Shown in pieces: positions 17,446-26,351 of a DNA stretch of 41,639 nucleotides. Numbering within the stretch: position 1 is the first letter of the stretch; each line of letters starts with the position of its first letter. A program made the translations under genes and the position numbers. The notes under the pieces are model-generated. The model was not told where the DNA came from. It did not search any database and saw nothing but the letters and a program-made list of their open reading frames with translations. This stretch comes from Rhodothermus sp. (GTDB taxonomy: Bacteria > Bacteroidota > Rhodothermia > Rhodothermales > Rhodothermaceae): contig JAUZRN010000008.1 in the NCBI GenBank assembly GCA_030950375.1, forward strand, positions 1 through 41,639, given 5' to 3'.

Positions 17446-19433
17446 GTATCCGGGTAGGCATCGATATCGGCGGTACGTTCACTGACTTTGTCGTGTTTGA
17501 CAGCACCACAGGCCGCCTGAGCACGTTCAAGGTGTTTTCCACGCCCGACGATCCGGCGCGGGCTGTACTCGAAGGGTTACAGCAGGTACCGTCCGCCGCC
17601 CGGCAGATCATTCACGGCTCGACCGTCGCCACAAATGCCCTGCTGGAGCGTAAAGGCGCACGCACGGCTTTCGTGACTACCGCCGGATTTCGAGATCTGC
17701 TGCATATCGGACGCCAGCACCGAGCCGAACTGTACGACCTGGCGGCGCGCCGCCCTGAACCGCTTGTGCCACGCTCGCGGTGTTTCGAAGTGCCAGAGCG
17801 TATCGGTCCCGACGGCACCGTTCTGGTTCCGCTGGATGATGCGACCTTTCCGCCCCTGATCGAAGCGCTGCGTCAGGCCCGGGTTGAAGCGGTGGCCATC
17901 TGTCTGTTGTTTTCTTTTGCCAACCCGACCCATGAGCAGCGACTGGCTCGTGCCCTGCGAGACGCTGGTTTTGTAGTGGCTGCCTCCTGCGACATCCTGC
18001 CAGCCTTCCGGGAATATGAACGGGCCAGTACCACAACAGCCAGTGCTTATGTAGCGCCTGTACTGGATCGCTACCTGGCCCGCCTCGAAAACGCACTGGG
18101 CACCTCATTGCGAGTGATGCAGTCCAGTGGTGGCCTGATCCAGGCCCGGGAAGCCCGGATGCAGGCGGTGCGCTGCGTGCTCTCGGGACCGGCCGGAGGC
18201 CTGATTGGCGCCCGTTTTGTGGCCAGTCTGGCCGGCGTGCGCCACCTGATCACATTCGACATGGGGGGTACCTCGACGGACGTTGCCCTGGTCCCCGATG
18301 CGCTACCGCTCACTACCGAGGGCACAATCGGCGGCCTACCTATTGGCATTCCCCTGCTCGATATCCACACCGTAGGTGCCGGTGGCGGTTCCATCGCCCA
18401 CGTCGATCCCGGTGGAGCGCTGCGCGTGGGCCCGGAAAGCGCTGGTGCAGATCCCGGACCGGTCTGCTACGGACGCGGTGGTACCAAGCCGACAGTTACC
18501 GATGCCCACCTTGTGCTGGGCCGTCTGCGGCCGGACACCTTTCTGGGCGGACAGCACCGGCTCAATATCGAAGCAGCTGAGGAAGCACTGGCCCGTCTGG
18601 CCCATTCGCTGCGGCTGAACGCCCCCTCCTCGCTGACGCCAGCTCAGGCCGCTGCGCAGGGGATCATTGCTGTGGTTGAAGCTCACATGGCCCGTGCCCT
18701 GCGCGTGATTTCGGTTGAGCGGGGCTACGACCCACGCGACTTTGTGCTCGTCTCGTTCGGGGGGGCCGGAGGCCTGCATGCAGCCACGCTGGCCCACGCG
18801 CTGGGCATCCGCCGCGTGCTCGTCCCGGCCCATGCCTCCGTACTCTCAGCCCTGGGGATGCTGGCCGCCAATGTCGTACGCGACTACGTGCAAACTGTCA
18901 TGCTTCCGGGGACGACCCCCGCGGCCGAACTGCGCCAGCGCTTTCGTCCACTGGTCCGGCAGGGACGTCAGGATTTACGCGCCGAAGGCTTTGCGCCGGC
19001 CCAGATGCAGATCGAACGCCTGCTCGACGTCCGCTATCCCGGCCAGAGCTACGAACTGACCGTTCCGTTCGGACGCAGCTGGATCAGGGCATTTCACCGC
19101 CTGCATCGCCAACGTTACGGCTATGCCGCACCGGACCTTACGCCCGAGATTGTCAACCTGCGCGTACGAGTCACTGGCCCCATCACGCCACCTGAGCTGC
19201 CCACGATCACGCTCGGCCATCCTGCTCCTCCCTCCGATGCGCTGCTGGATACCTGTCCGGTTGTGCTTGAAACGACCCGAACCGCTGTCCCTTTCTTCGA
19301 TGCCACCCGCCTGCAGGCCGGCAACCGGCTGACCGGACCGGCTGTGCTCGTACGCCCCGATACCACTGTTTACCTACCGCCAGCCACCACCGCCCACATT
19401 GACCGCTTTGGTAATGTCTGGATCGAACGCTGA
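17442..19433 (+). CDS. hyuA: HyuA-type hydantoinase/5-oxoprolinase, ATPase subunit
   Basis: HyuA-type subunits use ATP to open cyclic amides such as 5-oxoproline or N-methylhydantoin, together with HyuB. The 663-residue protein starts MSIRVGIDIGGTFTDFVVFD (actin-like phosphate-binding loop). It continues with IIHGSTVATNALLERKGA, FREYERASTTTASAYVAPVL, MQSSGGLI, VLSGPAGGLIGA, TFDMGGTSTDVAL, HTVGAGGGSIAHVD and VSFGGAGGLHA, all family landmarks. The start ATG 17442 overlaps the transporter stop; a longer frame from 17409 is less likely. The exact substrate among 5-oxoproline, hydantoins and acetone-type ketones cannot be fixed by eye. Confidence 0.93.
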   Translation: MSIRVGIDIGGTFTDFVVFDSTTGRLSTFKVFSTPDDPARAVLEGLQQVPSAARQIIHGSTVATNALLERKGARTAFVTTAGFRDLLHIGRQHRAELYDLAARRPEPLVPRSRCFEVPERIGPDGTVLVPLDDATFPPLIEALRQARVEAVAICLLFSFANPTHEQRLARALRDAGFVVAASCDILPAFREYERASTTTASAYVAPVLDRYLARLENALGTSLRVMQSSGGLIQAREARMQAVRCVLSGPAGGLIGARFVASLAGVRHLITFDMGGTSTDVALVPDALPLTTEGTIGGLPIGIPLLDIHTVGAGGGSIAHVDPGGALRVGPESAGADPGPVCYGRGGTKPTVTDAHLVLGRLRPDTFLGGQHRLNIEAAEEALARLAHSLRLNAPSSLTPAQAAAQGIIAVVEAHMARALRVISVERGYDPRDFVLVSFGGAGGLHAATLAHALGIRRVLVPAHASVLSALGMLAANVVRDYVQTVMLPGTTPAAELRQRFRPLVRQGRQDLRAEGFAPAQMQIERLLDVRYPGQSYELTVPFGRSWIRAFHRLHRQRYGYAAPDLTPEIVNLRVRVTGPITPPELPTITLGHPAPPSDALLDTCPVVLETTRTAVPFFDATRLQAGNRLTGPAVLVRPDTTVYLPPATTAHIDRFGNVWIER

Positions 19434-19434
19434 G

Positions 19435-20994
19435 ATGGACCCGGTTCGTCTGGAAATCTTCCGGCACCTGCTGACCGCTGTGGCCGAAGAGATGGGCGCC
19501 GTGTTGCGCCGCACCAGTTTCTCACCCAACATCAAGGAGCGTCGCGACTATTCGTGCGCCCTGTTTACGGCCGATGGAGAGCTGGTGGCTCAGGCCGCCC
19601 ACATTCCGGTTCATCTGGGAGCCCTGCCATTGTCGGTGCAGGCCTGCCGGGAAGCCTTTCCTGAATTGAAACCGGGCGACGCCGTGCTGCTCAACGATCC
19701 CTTCCAGGGCGGCACCCATCTGCCCGACCTGACGCTCGTCTCTCCGGTCTTTGTCGAGGGCCAACTGCTGGGCTTTGTGGCCAGTCGCGCCCATCATGCG
19801 GACATCGGGGGTACAGCTCCGGGCTCGATGCCGCTGGCGCGTGAAATCTTTCAGGAAGGACTGATCATTCCACCGGTCAAACTCATGGAACGCGGCCGCC
19901 CCAACCCGGCGGTATGGGCGCTGCTGTTGGCTAATGTGCGCACCCCTGACGAACGCCGGGGAGATCTGAAGGCCCAGCTGGCGGCCAACACGCGTGGCGT
20001 CCATCGCCTGCAGGAACTGGCCTCCACCTACGGACTCGATACGCTGCGCGCGGCCTTTTCGGCGCTGCTGGATTATGCCGAGCGCCTGATGCGTACTTTT
20101 CTGGCAACCCTGCCGGACGGCACCTGGCACTTTGAGGATGCGCTGGACGACGACGGGCTCGACGACACACCGCTATGGATTCGTGTGGCCTTGACCATTA
20201 CAGGCGACACCGCCACCCTCGACTTCTCCGACACCGATCCCCAGTGTAGGGGAAGCCTGAATGCCGTTCGTGCGATAACCGTTGCCGCCGTGTATTATGT
20301 ATTTCGAGCGTTGCTGGGCTACGAAGCCCCGGCCAACGCAGGATGTCTGCGTCCGCTTCAGATCGTCACACGTCCTGGCACCCTCGTCGATGCCTGTCCG
20401 CCAGCGGCCGTCGCCGGGGGCAATGTGGAGACCTCACAACGCATTGTCGATGTGCTGCTGGGTGCACTGGCCCAGATCTGCCCCGACCGTATCCCGGCGG
20501 CTTCGCAGGGTACCATGAACAACCTGACCATTGGCGGGCACGATCCGCGTACCGGCCGCTATTACACCTACTACGAAACGCTGGCAGGCGGCGCCGGAGC
20601 GATGCCCGATGCCGACGGCACCTCGGCCGTGCATACGCACATGACGAACACGCTGAATACGCCCGTCGAAGCACTGGAGTATGCCTATCCACTGCGCGTA
20701 ACACGCTATGCGATCCGAGACGGATCGGGCGGTGCCGGCTACCACCGGGGGGGCGACGGACTCATCCGAGAGCTTGAGCTACTGGCGCCGGCTCAGGTTA
20801 CCTGGTTGACTGAACGACGGCGACGTGCTCCCTACGGACTGGCTGGTGGCACCCCGGGAAAGCCTGGCCGCAATCTCTGGATCCATCAAGGCAAGCCTCG
20901 CCTGATGCCTGGCAAAACCAGCTTCCAGGCCAACGCCGGCGATCGCATCTGTATCGAAACGCCTGGCGGAGGAGGATGGGGACAGCCAGACTGA
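19435..20994 (+). CDS. hyuB: HyuB-type hydantoinase/5-oxoprolinase, second subunit
   Basis: HyuB is the partner of HyuA; in eukaryotic 5-oxoprolinase the two are fused. The 519-residue protein begins [20 protein letters not shown] and shows [68 protein letters not shown] and [14 protein letters not shown]. The C-terminus carries [15 protein letters not shown] and [16 protein letters not shown], typical of the family. ATG 19435 sits one nucleotide after the hyuA stop; ATG codons upstream within hyuA (19399, 19414) are alternatives. It ends the transporter-hyuA-hyuB operon. Confidence 0.94.
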   Translation: MDPVRLEIFRHLLTAVAEEMGAVLRRTSFSPNIKERRDYSCALFTADGELVAQAAHIPVHLGALPLSVQACREAFPELKPGDAVLLNDPFQGGTHLPDLTLVSPVFVEGQLLGFVASRAHHADIGGTAPGSMPLAREIFQEGLIIPPVKLMERGRPNPAVWALLLANVRTPDERRGDLKAQLAANTRGVHRLQELASTYGLDTLRAAFSALLDYAERLMRTFLATLPDGTWHFEDALDDDGLDDTPLWIRVALTITGDTATLDFSDTDPQCRGSLNAVRAITVAAVYYVFRALLGYEAPANAGCLRPLQIVTRPGTLVDACPPAAVAGGNVETSQRIVDVLLGALAQICPDRIPAASQGTMNNLTIGGHDPRTGRYYTYYETLAGGAGAMPDADGTSAVHTHMTNTLNTPVEALEYAYPLRVTRYAIRDGSGGAGYHRGGDGLIRELELLAPAQVTWLTERRRRAPYGLAGGTPGKPGRNLWIHQGKPRLMPGKTSFQANAGDRICIETPGGGGWGQPD

Positions 20995-21061
20995 CCCTGC
21001 TCCAGAGCCTACCAACTAAACGCGTCCTGAATACACGCCCCATTCCTTGCGCCTGCTAAGC

Positions 21062-21523
21062 CTAAGGCCGCAACACCCTGACTTGAACTTTGCGCACCCC
21101 CAGCTCAGTAATCAGACGACCATCGCGGAACGGCACCCAGAATAAGCCAGACAGTCCACCCGTACGCATCTCGCCAGCTTGAAGCGTATCGGCTACCCAA
21201 GCCGTCTCTTCACTCCCATCATCCGCCCGAAACACTACCTGAAACTGCAGGGCAACCGGAAAGGCATTCTGGTTATGAAGGCGTAAAACGATACTCCTGT
21301 ACGGCCCTTCCTCTTCTGAATAGAACAGATAGGTGATTTCTACCCCCCGGTAAGTCAGCAGGGGTCTCCAGAGTGCGGTCCACCAGGGTTTCTCCTGGGC
21401 AACCGCCCACGGCCCCATCCACAGCGCGAACCCCGCCTGTATCAGGATGAACTGCAGTATCTGCCGCCCGCTCTTTACCCCACGGTCATCATTCGCTATC
21501 AGAAGCCCCTGCCTGTTGCGCAA
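21062..21523 (-). CDS. Uncharacterised exported protein downstream of VKOR-DsbA
   Basis: I do not recognise this protein. The frame has a basic then hydrophobic stretch (SGRQILQFILIQAGFALW) ending near AVAQE, like a signal peptide. A beta-rich domain follows with ITYLFYSEEEGPYRSIVLRL, ALQFQVVFRADDGSEETAW and a closing KVQVRVLRP. The only usable start ahead of the signal is TTG 21523, which overlaps the 3' end of the VKOR-DsbA gene by 35 nt; a later ATG would remove the signal. Position and strand suggest co-transcription with the thiol oxidase, but there is no Cys in the visible sequence, so it is not an obvious disulfide substrate. Confidence 0.55.
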   Translation of the reverse strand: MRNRQGLLIANDDRGVKSGRQILQFILIQAGFALWMGPWAVAQEKPWWTALWRPLLTYRGVEITYLFYSEEEGPYRSIVLRLHNQNAFPVALQFQVVFRADDGSEETAWVADTLQAGEMRTGGLSGLFWVPFRDGRLITELGVRKVQVRVLRP

Positions 21524-22727
21524 TCAGCTGGCCAAGGCACTCGACGGTGCGGGCAGGGCCTGGCACGAAATGGCCGTTGATCAATACGGTGGGCACGCCG
21601 CGTACCCCGATCATCCCTGCCTGCCGTCGCTGACGCATCATGTACTCGTTAAAGATACCCTCGTTAAGCTGTTCAGCCAGCTGATCTGGATCCATACCGA
21701 TTTCCTGAGCAATCTCCAAAATCTCTTCTACACGTAGCCCTCCCGAGCGCTGGCGAGCAAACTGGGCCTCCAGCATCGCTTCAAACTTTCCCACCCGGGC
21801 GGCCGCATACAGTGCGGCAACCTGCGGAATCGAAAACTCCCACAGCGGAATTGGCTTAAACACGAAGTAAGCCTGCAATCCATACTGCTCCACCACCTGC
21901 TTCATAATCGGATGCAGGTGCTTGCAGTGAGGACAGTTAGGATCCAGGTATTCAATGACCACGACCTTCGCCTCCGGGTTGCCCGCGGTGGGATCATTCA
22001 TCATTATCAGCTCCCGGTAGTAGCGTACCGGAGGCCGCTCCGTATCGAAGGCGCAGGTTTGCGCGGCGGGTTGTGCTTCGGGCGTTTGCTTTGCCACTGT
22101 TGCCGGCGCCTTCGGTGCAAAGGCATCATTCAGATATACATCAGCCCCCATAAGCAGCAGCGTTGCCAGGGCCAGTCCGCTCAGGACCATCCGTTCGCTA
22201 CGCAGACGTTCCGGTCGTTCCATGGTAACCGATCGGAAAGTGAACCATTCATAAGCCTGTAGGCCAGCCATCGTCAGCACCAGCCCGGCCGAAACCAGAC
22301 ATAGCGCACAGAACGTGGCCAGCTCGAATGCCTGATAATAGAGCAAATAGAGCGTATAAAGCAACCCGACGCCGAGCAGCCCGCTGCGGAGCAACTTGTA
22401 GCGCGGGCGATACAACGCTGGACGTGTCAGCGCCAGCGCGCTCAACAATGCCACAGCCGCATAGAATAGCGCCCCCCAGATTGTGTTCGAGACGCCCAGC
22501 AACGTACCGGCGGCACTTTGAACCACCGAAGCGCAATCAAACGCCTTTTCCAGGAGAGCCAGACTGGCCACTCCAAAGCACCCCTCTTCAAACTGACGCT
22601 GCTGCTGCACCCAGAGATGCGTGGTATTGAGCAGGCCAATAAGCGCCAACCCAAAAATCCAGCGGTTCAAGCCTGCCCGTCGACTACGCAAGCGTCCGCG
22701 CAGGTCCGATAGGTTCTGACGAGCCAT
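21489..22727 (-). CDS. VKOR-DsbA fusion, membrane disulfide-forming oxidase
   Basis: The protein joins both halves of an oxidative folding system: a VKOR quinone-coupled oxidase (replacing DsbB) and a periplasmic DsbA-like thioredoxin domain. In the 412 residues the VKOR part (about 20-180) has several membrane helices, loop cysteines in EEGCFG and AFDCASVVQSAAG, and the active CxxC in TFCALCLVSAG. A short linker with a further TM segment leads to the DsbA part with VIEYLDPNCPHCKHLHPI (CPHC) and cis-Pro GVRGVPTVLINGHFVPG. ATG 22727 is preferred over TTG 22736. It is divergent from the ClC gene. Confidence 0.92.
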   Translation of the reverse strand: MARQNLSDLRGRLRSRRAGLNRWIFGLALIGLLNTTHLWVQQQRQFEEGCFGVASLALLEKAFDCASVVQSAAGTLLGVSNTIWGALFYAAVALLSALALTRPALYRPRYKLLRSGLLGVGLLYTLYLLYYQAFELATFCALCLVSAGLVLTMAGLQAYEWFTFRSVTMERPERLRSERMVLSGLALATLLLMGADVYLNDAFAPKAPATVAKQTPEAQPAAQTCAFDTERPPVRYYRELIMMNDPTAGNPEAKVVVIEYLDPNCPHCKHLHPIMKQVVEQYGLQAYFVFKPIPLWEFSIPQVAALYAAARVGKFEAMLEAQFARQRSGGLRVEEILEIAQEIGMDPDQLAEQLNEGIFNEYMMRQRRQAGMIGVRGVPTVLINGHFVPGPARTVECLGQLIAQQAGASDSE

Positions 22728-22819
22728 TGGCTGCAAGCAAAATTTGCGATTTCAGGATTAATGAAGAAAAATACGTCGGGGTTTCAATCGAACGCCCGGT
22801 ATCGATAACTTTTGCAATG

Positions 22820-22827
22820 TATCTTTG
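22820..22827 (+). promoter_or_regulatory. Candidate -7 element of the ClC operon
   Basis: TATCTTTG matches the Bacteroidota TAnnTTTG consensus exactly and lies 35 nt before ATG 22862. It argues against the upstream GTG 22829 as start, which would fall at or before the transcription start. No -33 TTTG was seen at the expected distance. Confidence 0.35.
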
Positions 22828-22861
22828 AGTGCTGGGTGCTGGCACGAACGATCCGCCGGTT

Positions 22862-24739
22862 ATGGCCCGTCGTAATCCCGTTGATCCTGCCCAGGTTTTT
22901 CGCCTGTTCTACCCGCGCACGTTGCTGGCCTGGACGCAAAACTTTGACTGGCGTATTACGGGGCGGTGGATGTTCTACTCAGCCATCATCGGCGTGCTGG
23001 GCGCGCTGGCCGCGCTTGTCTTTGGCGAGCTGGTCACCCTGCTGACGCGGCTGATGCTGATCGAAGGAGCCGGCTATCCGATGCCTTTTCCAAAAGGTGA
23101 AGGGGGCACTGGCAGCTTCGACTTCGAACAGGTATGGCAACCTACCCGACGCTGGCTGCTGCTGATAGCTCCCGCGCTGGGAGGCCTGCTTGCGGGCTGG
23201 ATCGTGTTTACCTATGCACCTGAGGCCGAAGGCCATGGCACCGATAGCGTAATTCGCGCCTTCCATCGCGAGCGAGGCTTCATGCGCTTTCGGGTGGCCC
23301 TGGTCAAAACCATCGCTTCGGCGCTGACTATTGGCTCGGGTGGTAGCGCTGGCCGCGAAGGACCGATCACCCAGATCGGGGCCACCCTGGGATCCTGGAT
23401 GGCTCAGCGACTGCGGATGAGCGAGCGCGAACGGCGGCTGTTTCTGGTGGCCGGCATGGCCGCCGGCCTGAGTAGCATCTTCCGTTCACCTCTTGGCGGC
23501 GCCTTCTTTGCCGTCGAAGTGCTCTACCGCGAAGATATCGAAAGTGAAGCGCTCATGCCCGCCATTGTCGCCAGCATCACCGGCTACTCACTCTACACGA
23601 GCATTGAGCGTTCGGGAACGGTCTTCGTAACCCCGCGCTTCGAGTTTGTCAGTCCACTGGAGCTCCTGCCGCTTATCGGCTTTGCGTTATGCTGCGCCAT
23701 TGTGGGGATCTTTTACGTGCGTGTCTTTTACGGCGCCAAGCGCCGTCTTTTTGATCCAATGCCTTTGCCACCGGCGTTGAAGCCCGCGGTGGGTGGTCTG
23801 CTGGTCGGCGGTATTGCCTTTTTCTTTCCGGCCATTATGGGCTCAAGCTATGGCTGGCTTCAGCAGGCCATCGATGGCAATCTCCCGCTGTGGTTTATGG
23901 CCCTGCTGGCCCTGCTGAAGATCATCGCCACCTCGCTGACGATTGGATCCGGTGGATCGGGCGGTACGTTTGCCCCGTCGCTGGTAATTGGCGGGATGCT
24001 GGGCGGTCTGTACGGTGAAGGCTTGCACCGACTGCTTCCCGAGCTGGTAACGCAACCCGAGGCCTACGTGCTAATTGGCATGGGCACGTTTGTAGGGGGT
24101 GCGGCCAATGTCCCCATTGCCACCACGATCATGATCTCGGAGATGACCGGAAGCTATTCGCTGCTGGTTCCCCTGATCTTCGCTGGCGTCGTCACGCATC
24201 TGGTCGCCCGTCGCTGGAGCCTTTTTGAAGAGCAGGTGCGTACGCATAACGACTCGCCTGCCCACCGCGCCGAGCTGCTGCCCGACCTGCTCCGGCAGAT
24301 CCCGGTAGCCACAGTTGTTGAGCGCGTGCCCTATTTTCATACGGTCGAGCCCGGCCATACACTGCGCGAGATGTTGGATGTGTTCACGCGTACGCGGGAA
24401 GTTGTGCTGCCTGTTGTGGCCCCGGGCGGAGAGCGCCCACCCCACTATCAGGGCCTGGTACTGCTCGAGGACCTACAGTCCCTTCTGCGGGAGGCCGACG
24501 CACTCAGTCCGCTGATCGTCGCTCAGGATGTGCAGGTGCCTTTCGAAGCGGTGCGCCTGTCTGACACGCTTGAAGACGCCTTGAACCGCTTCCTGAAGAC
24601 CCGCTATCCAGAGCTTCCGGTACTGAACGAACGTGGCGAAATTGTGGGTTTTTTGCGTCCGCATCAGCTCATCAGTGAATACCATCGGGCTCTACTGCGT
24701 CACCTGCAGCAAAGCCCGGAAGTCGAAGCCCGTTCATGA
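22862..24739 (+). CDS. ClC family chloride transporter with C-terminal CBS pair
   Basis: ClC proteins move chloride (or another anion), often exchanging it for protons. The 625-residue protein shows EGHGTDSVIRAFH, the gating-Glu motif GSGGSAGREGP, a second acidic site FFAVEVLYRED, and GSGGSGGTFAPSLVIGGMLGG. Both conserved Glu are present, which favours an antiporter. After about residue 470 come two CBS-like repeats (VERVPYFHTVEPGHTLREML and VPFEAVRLSDTLEDALNRFL), which may bind nucleotides. I chose ATG 22862 over GTG 22829 because of the promoter position. It opens an operon with mscS, deoC and recQ; its TGA overlaps the mscS ATG. Confidence 0.92.
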   Translation: MARRNPVDPAQVFRLFYPRTLLAWTQNFDWRITGRWMFYSAIIGVLGALAALVFGELVTLLTRLMLIEGAGYPMPFPKGEGGTGSFDFEQVWQPTRRWLLLIAPALGGLLAGWIVFTYAPEAEGHGTDSVIRAFHRERGFMRFRVALVKTIASALTIGSGGSAGREGPITQIGATLGSWMAQRLRMSERERRLFLVAGMAAGLSSIFRSPLGGAFFAVEVLYREDIESEALMPAIVASITGYSLYTSIERSGTVFVTPRFEFVSPLELLPLIGFALCCAIVGIFYVRVFYGAKRRLFDPMPLPPALKPAVGGLLVGGIAFFFPAIMGSSYGWLQQAIDGNLPLWFMALLALLKIIATSLTIGSGGSGGTFAPSLVIGGMLGGLYGEGLHRLLPELVTQPEAYVLIGMGTFVGGAANVPIATTIMISEMTGSYSLLVPLIFAGVVTHLVARRWSLFEEQVRTHNDSPAHRAELLPDLLRQIPVATVVERVPYFHTVEPGHTLREMLDVFTRTREVVLPVVAPGGERPPHYQGLVLLEDLQSLLREADALSPLIVAQDVQVPFEAVRLSDTLEDALNRFLKTRYPELPVLNERGEIVGFLRPHQLISEYHRALLRHLQQSPEVEARS

Positions 24740-25692
24740 GCGAGTTGTTTTCCTTCCAGGAACAGGATCTGCTTTACCGGCTCGCCCTTGCGGCCGCCGG
24801 CCTGGTTATCATTTTTGTTCTGGTACGGGTGAGCATTCGACTGCTCACCCGGCGCATCGACGATCCGGAACGCGTCTATCGCATCAGCCGCCAGACCCGA
24901 CGCCTCGGGGCCGTTGTCATGCTGGGGCTGCTACTGGTCATCTTTTCCCCTCGACCCGCCGAGCTGGTGGCAATCCTGACAGTCGTCGGAGCAGGACTGG
25001 CTATTGCGCTGCGTGAAGCGCTGCTGAGTATGGCCGGCTGGCTGCGCATCGTGCTGGTGCATCCCTACCAGCAGGGCGACCGCATCGAAATCAACGGCGT
25101 ACGGGGCGACGTGCTCGACATCCGCGTCATGCGCACAACGCTCATGGAAATCGGCGGCTGGGTTGAGGCCGACCAGAGCACCGGACGGCTCGTGCATATT
25201 CCCAATGCCTGGGTATTCCTCTATCCCGTTTACAACTACACGCAGGGTTTTCGCTTTATCTGGAACGAACTATCGGTGACCGTCACCTTCCGGAGCGACT
25301 GGCAGGCCGCTCGAGAAATCATGGAATCGCTGGCCCGCGAATCGACGGCCATCATCGAGCACCAGGTAGCCGAGGAAATTCGCCAGATGTCCCGAGAATT
25401 TCTCGTACATTACAGCATTTTGACGCCGTTTGTCTACGTCCGCATCGTGGAGAACGGCATCCGGCTGACGCTCCGCTACCTGTGCGAGGTGCGCAAGCGT
25501 CGAGGGACCGAGCATGCGCTGACGGTCAGCATCCTGGAGGCCTTCCGCCGCCATGGCGGCATTGAGCTGGCCTATCCCGCCATGCAGGTAGCCCTGCCCG
25601 ATACGCCCCAATTTGGCCCGTTGCCTTCACGCGATCAGAACGACCATGACTGCCCGGGAACTCGCCCGCCTGATCGACCACACAGCGCTTAA
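24736..25692 (+). CDS. MscS family mechanosensitive channel
   Basis: MscS-type channels release solutes on hypo-osmotic shock. The 318-residue protein has hydrophobic segments near residues 13-36, 57-75 and 79-98. The third is Gly/Ala-rich ([19 protein letters not shown]) as expected for the pore helix, followed by the beta-domain motif [20 protein letters not shown] and VHIPNAWVF. The start overlaps the ClC stop (ATGA). The C-terminal 15-20 residues are Asp/Pro/Arg-rich and run 47 nt into deoC, which looks like a drifted tail. Pairing with a ClC suggests shared osmotic or ion balance. Confidence 0.9.
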   Translation: MSELFSFQEQDLLYRLALAAAGLVIIFVLVRVSIRLLTRRIDDPERVYRISRQTRRLGAVVMLGLLLVIFSPRPAELVAILTVVGAGLAIALREALLSMAGWLRIVLVHPYQQGDRIEINGVRGDVLDIRVMRTTLMEIGGWVEADQSTGRLVHIPNAWVFLYPVYNYTQGFRFIWNELSVTVTFRSDWQAAREIMESLARESTAIIEHQVAEEIRQMSREFLVHYSILTPFVYVRIVENGIRLTLRYLCEVRKRRGTEHALTVSILEAFRRHGGIELAYPAMQVALPDTPQFGPLPSRDQNDHDCPGTRPPDRPHSA

Positions 25693-26347
25693 GCCCGACA
25701 CAACCGAAGCACGCATTCGCACGCTTTGCCGCGAAGCCCTGCACTACGGCTTTGCGGCCGTCTGCGTCAATCCCTGCTACGTACCGCTGGCTGCCTCGCT
25801 ACTGCAGGGCAGCAACGTGGCTGTCTGTACCGTAATCGGCTTCCCGCTGGGAGCCAGCCGTACGGCCATCAAAGCGGCCGAAGCCGAACAGGCCATCCGG
25901 GATGGCGCTGCCGAGCTCGATATGGTCCTGAACATCGGCTTTTTGAAAAGCAAGCGGCATCGGGACGTGCGGGATGACATCCGCACCGTAGTGGACGTTG
26001 CCCACCAGGCCGCACCTCCCCCCGGCCGGGACCGAATGCTGGTGAAGGTGATCCTGGAAACGGCCCTGCTGACCGATGCGGAAAAAGAGATCGCCTGCCG
26101 ACTGGCTCTGGAGGCCGGTGCCGATTTCGTAAAGACTTCCACAGGCTTTGCAGGCGGTGGTGCTACCGTCGAAGATGTAGCCCTGATGCGCCGGATTGTG
26201 GGCGACCGTATGGGCGTGAAAGCCGCGGGAGGCATCCGCACCCGCGCACAGGCCGAAGCACTGATAGCCGCTGGGGCCAATCGGCTGGGCACCAGCGCCG
26301 GTGTCGCCCTGGTCCAGGGTGAGGCTTCCACTTCGGACAGCTACTGA
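25646..26347 (+). CDS. deoC: Deoxyribose-phosphate aldolase
   Basis: DeoC cleaves 2-deoxyribose-5-phosphate to glyceraldehyde-3-phosphate and acetaldehyde through a Lys Schiff base. The 233-residue protein shows [73 protein letters not shown] and the catalytic [20 protein letters not shown], then [13 protein letters not shown] 25646 matches the family start; it lies 47 nt inside mscS. recQ begins 4 nt after its stop. There is no other nucleoside-catabolism gene in the window. Confidence 0.97.
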   Translation: MTARELARLIDHTALKPDTTEARIRTLCREALHYGFAAVCVNPCYVPLAASLLQGSNVAVCTVIGFPLGASRTAIKAAEAEQAIRDGAAELDMVLNIGFLKSKRHRDVRDDIRTVVDVAHQAAPPPGRDRMLVKVILETALLTDAEKEIACRLALEAGADFVKTSTGFAGGGATVEDVALMRRIVGDRMGVKAAGGIRTRAQAEALIAAGANRLGTSAGVALVQGEASTSDSY

Positions 26348-26351
26348 GGCC

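Noticed and set aside
22829-22861. GTG start for the ClC gene
   Set aside because: The -7 element at 22820-22827 would place this codon at or before the transcription start; ATG 22862 is preferred.
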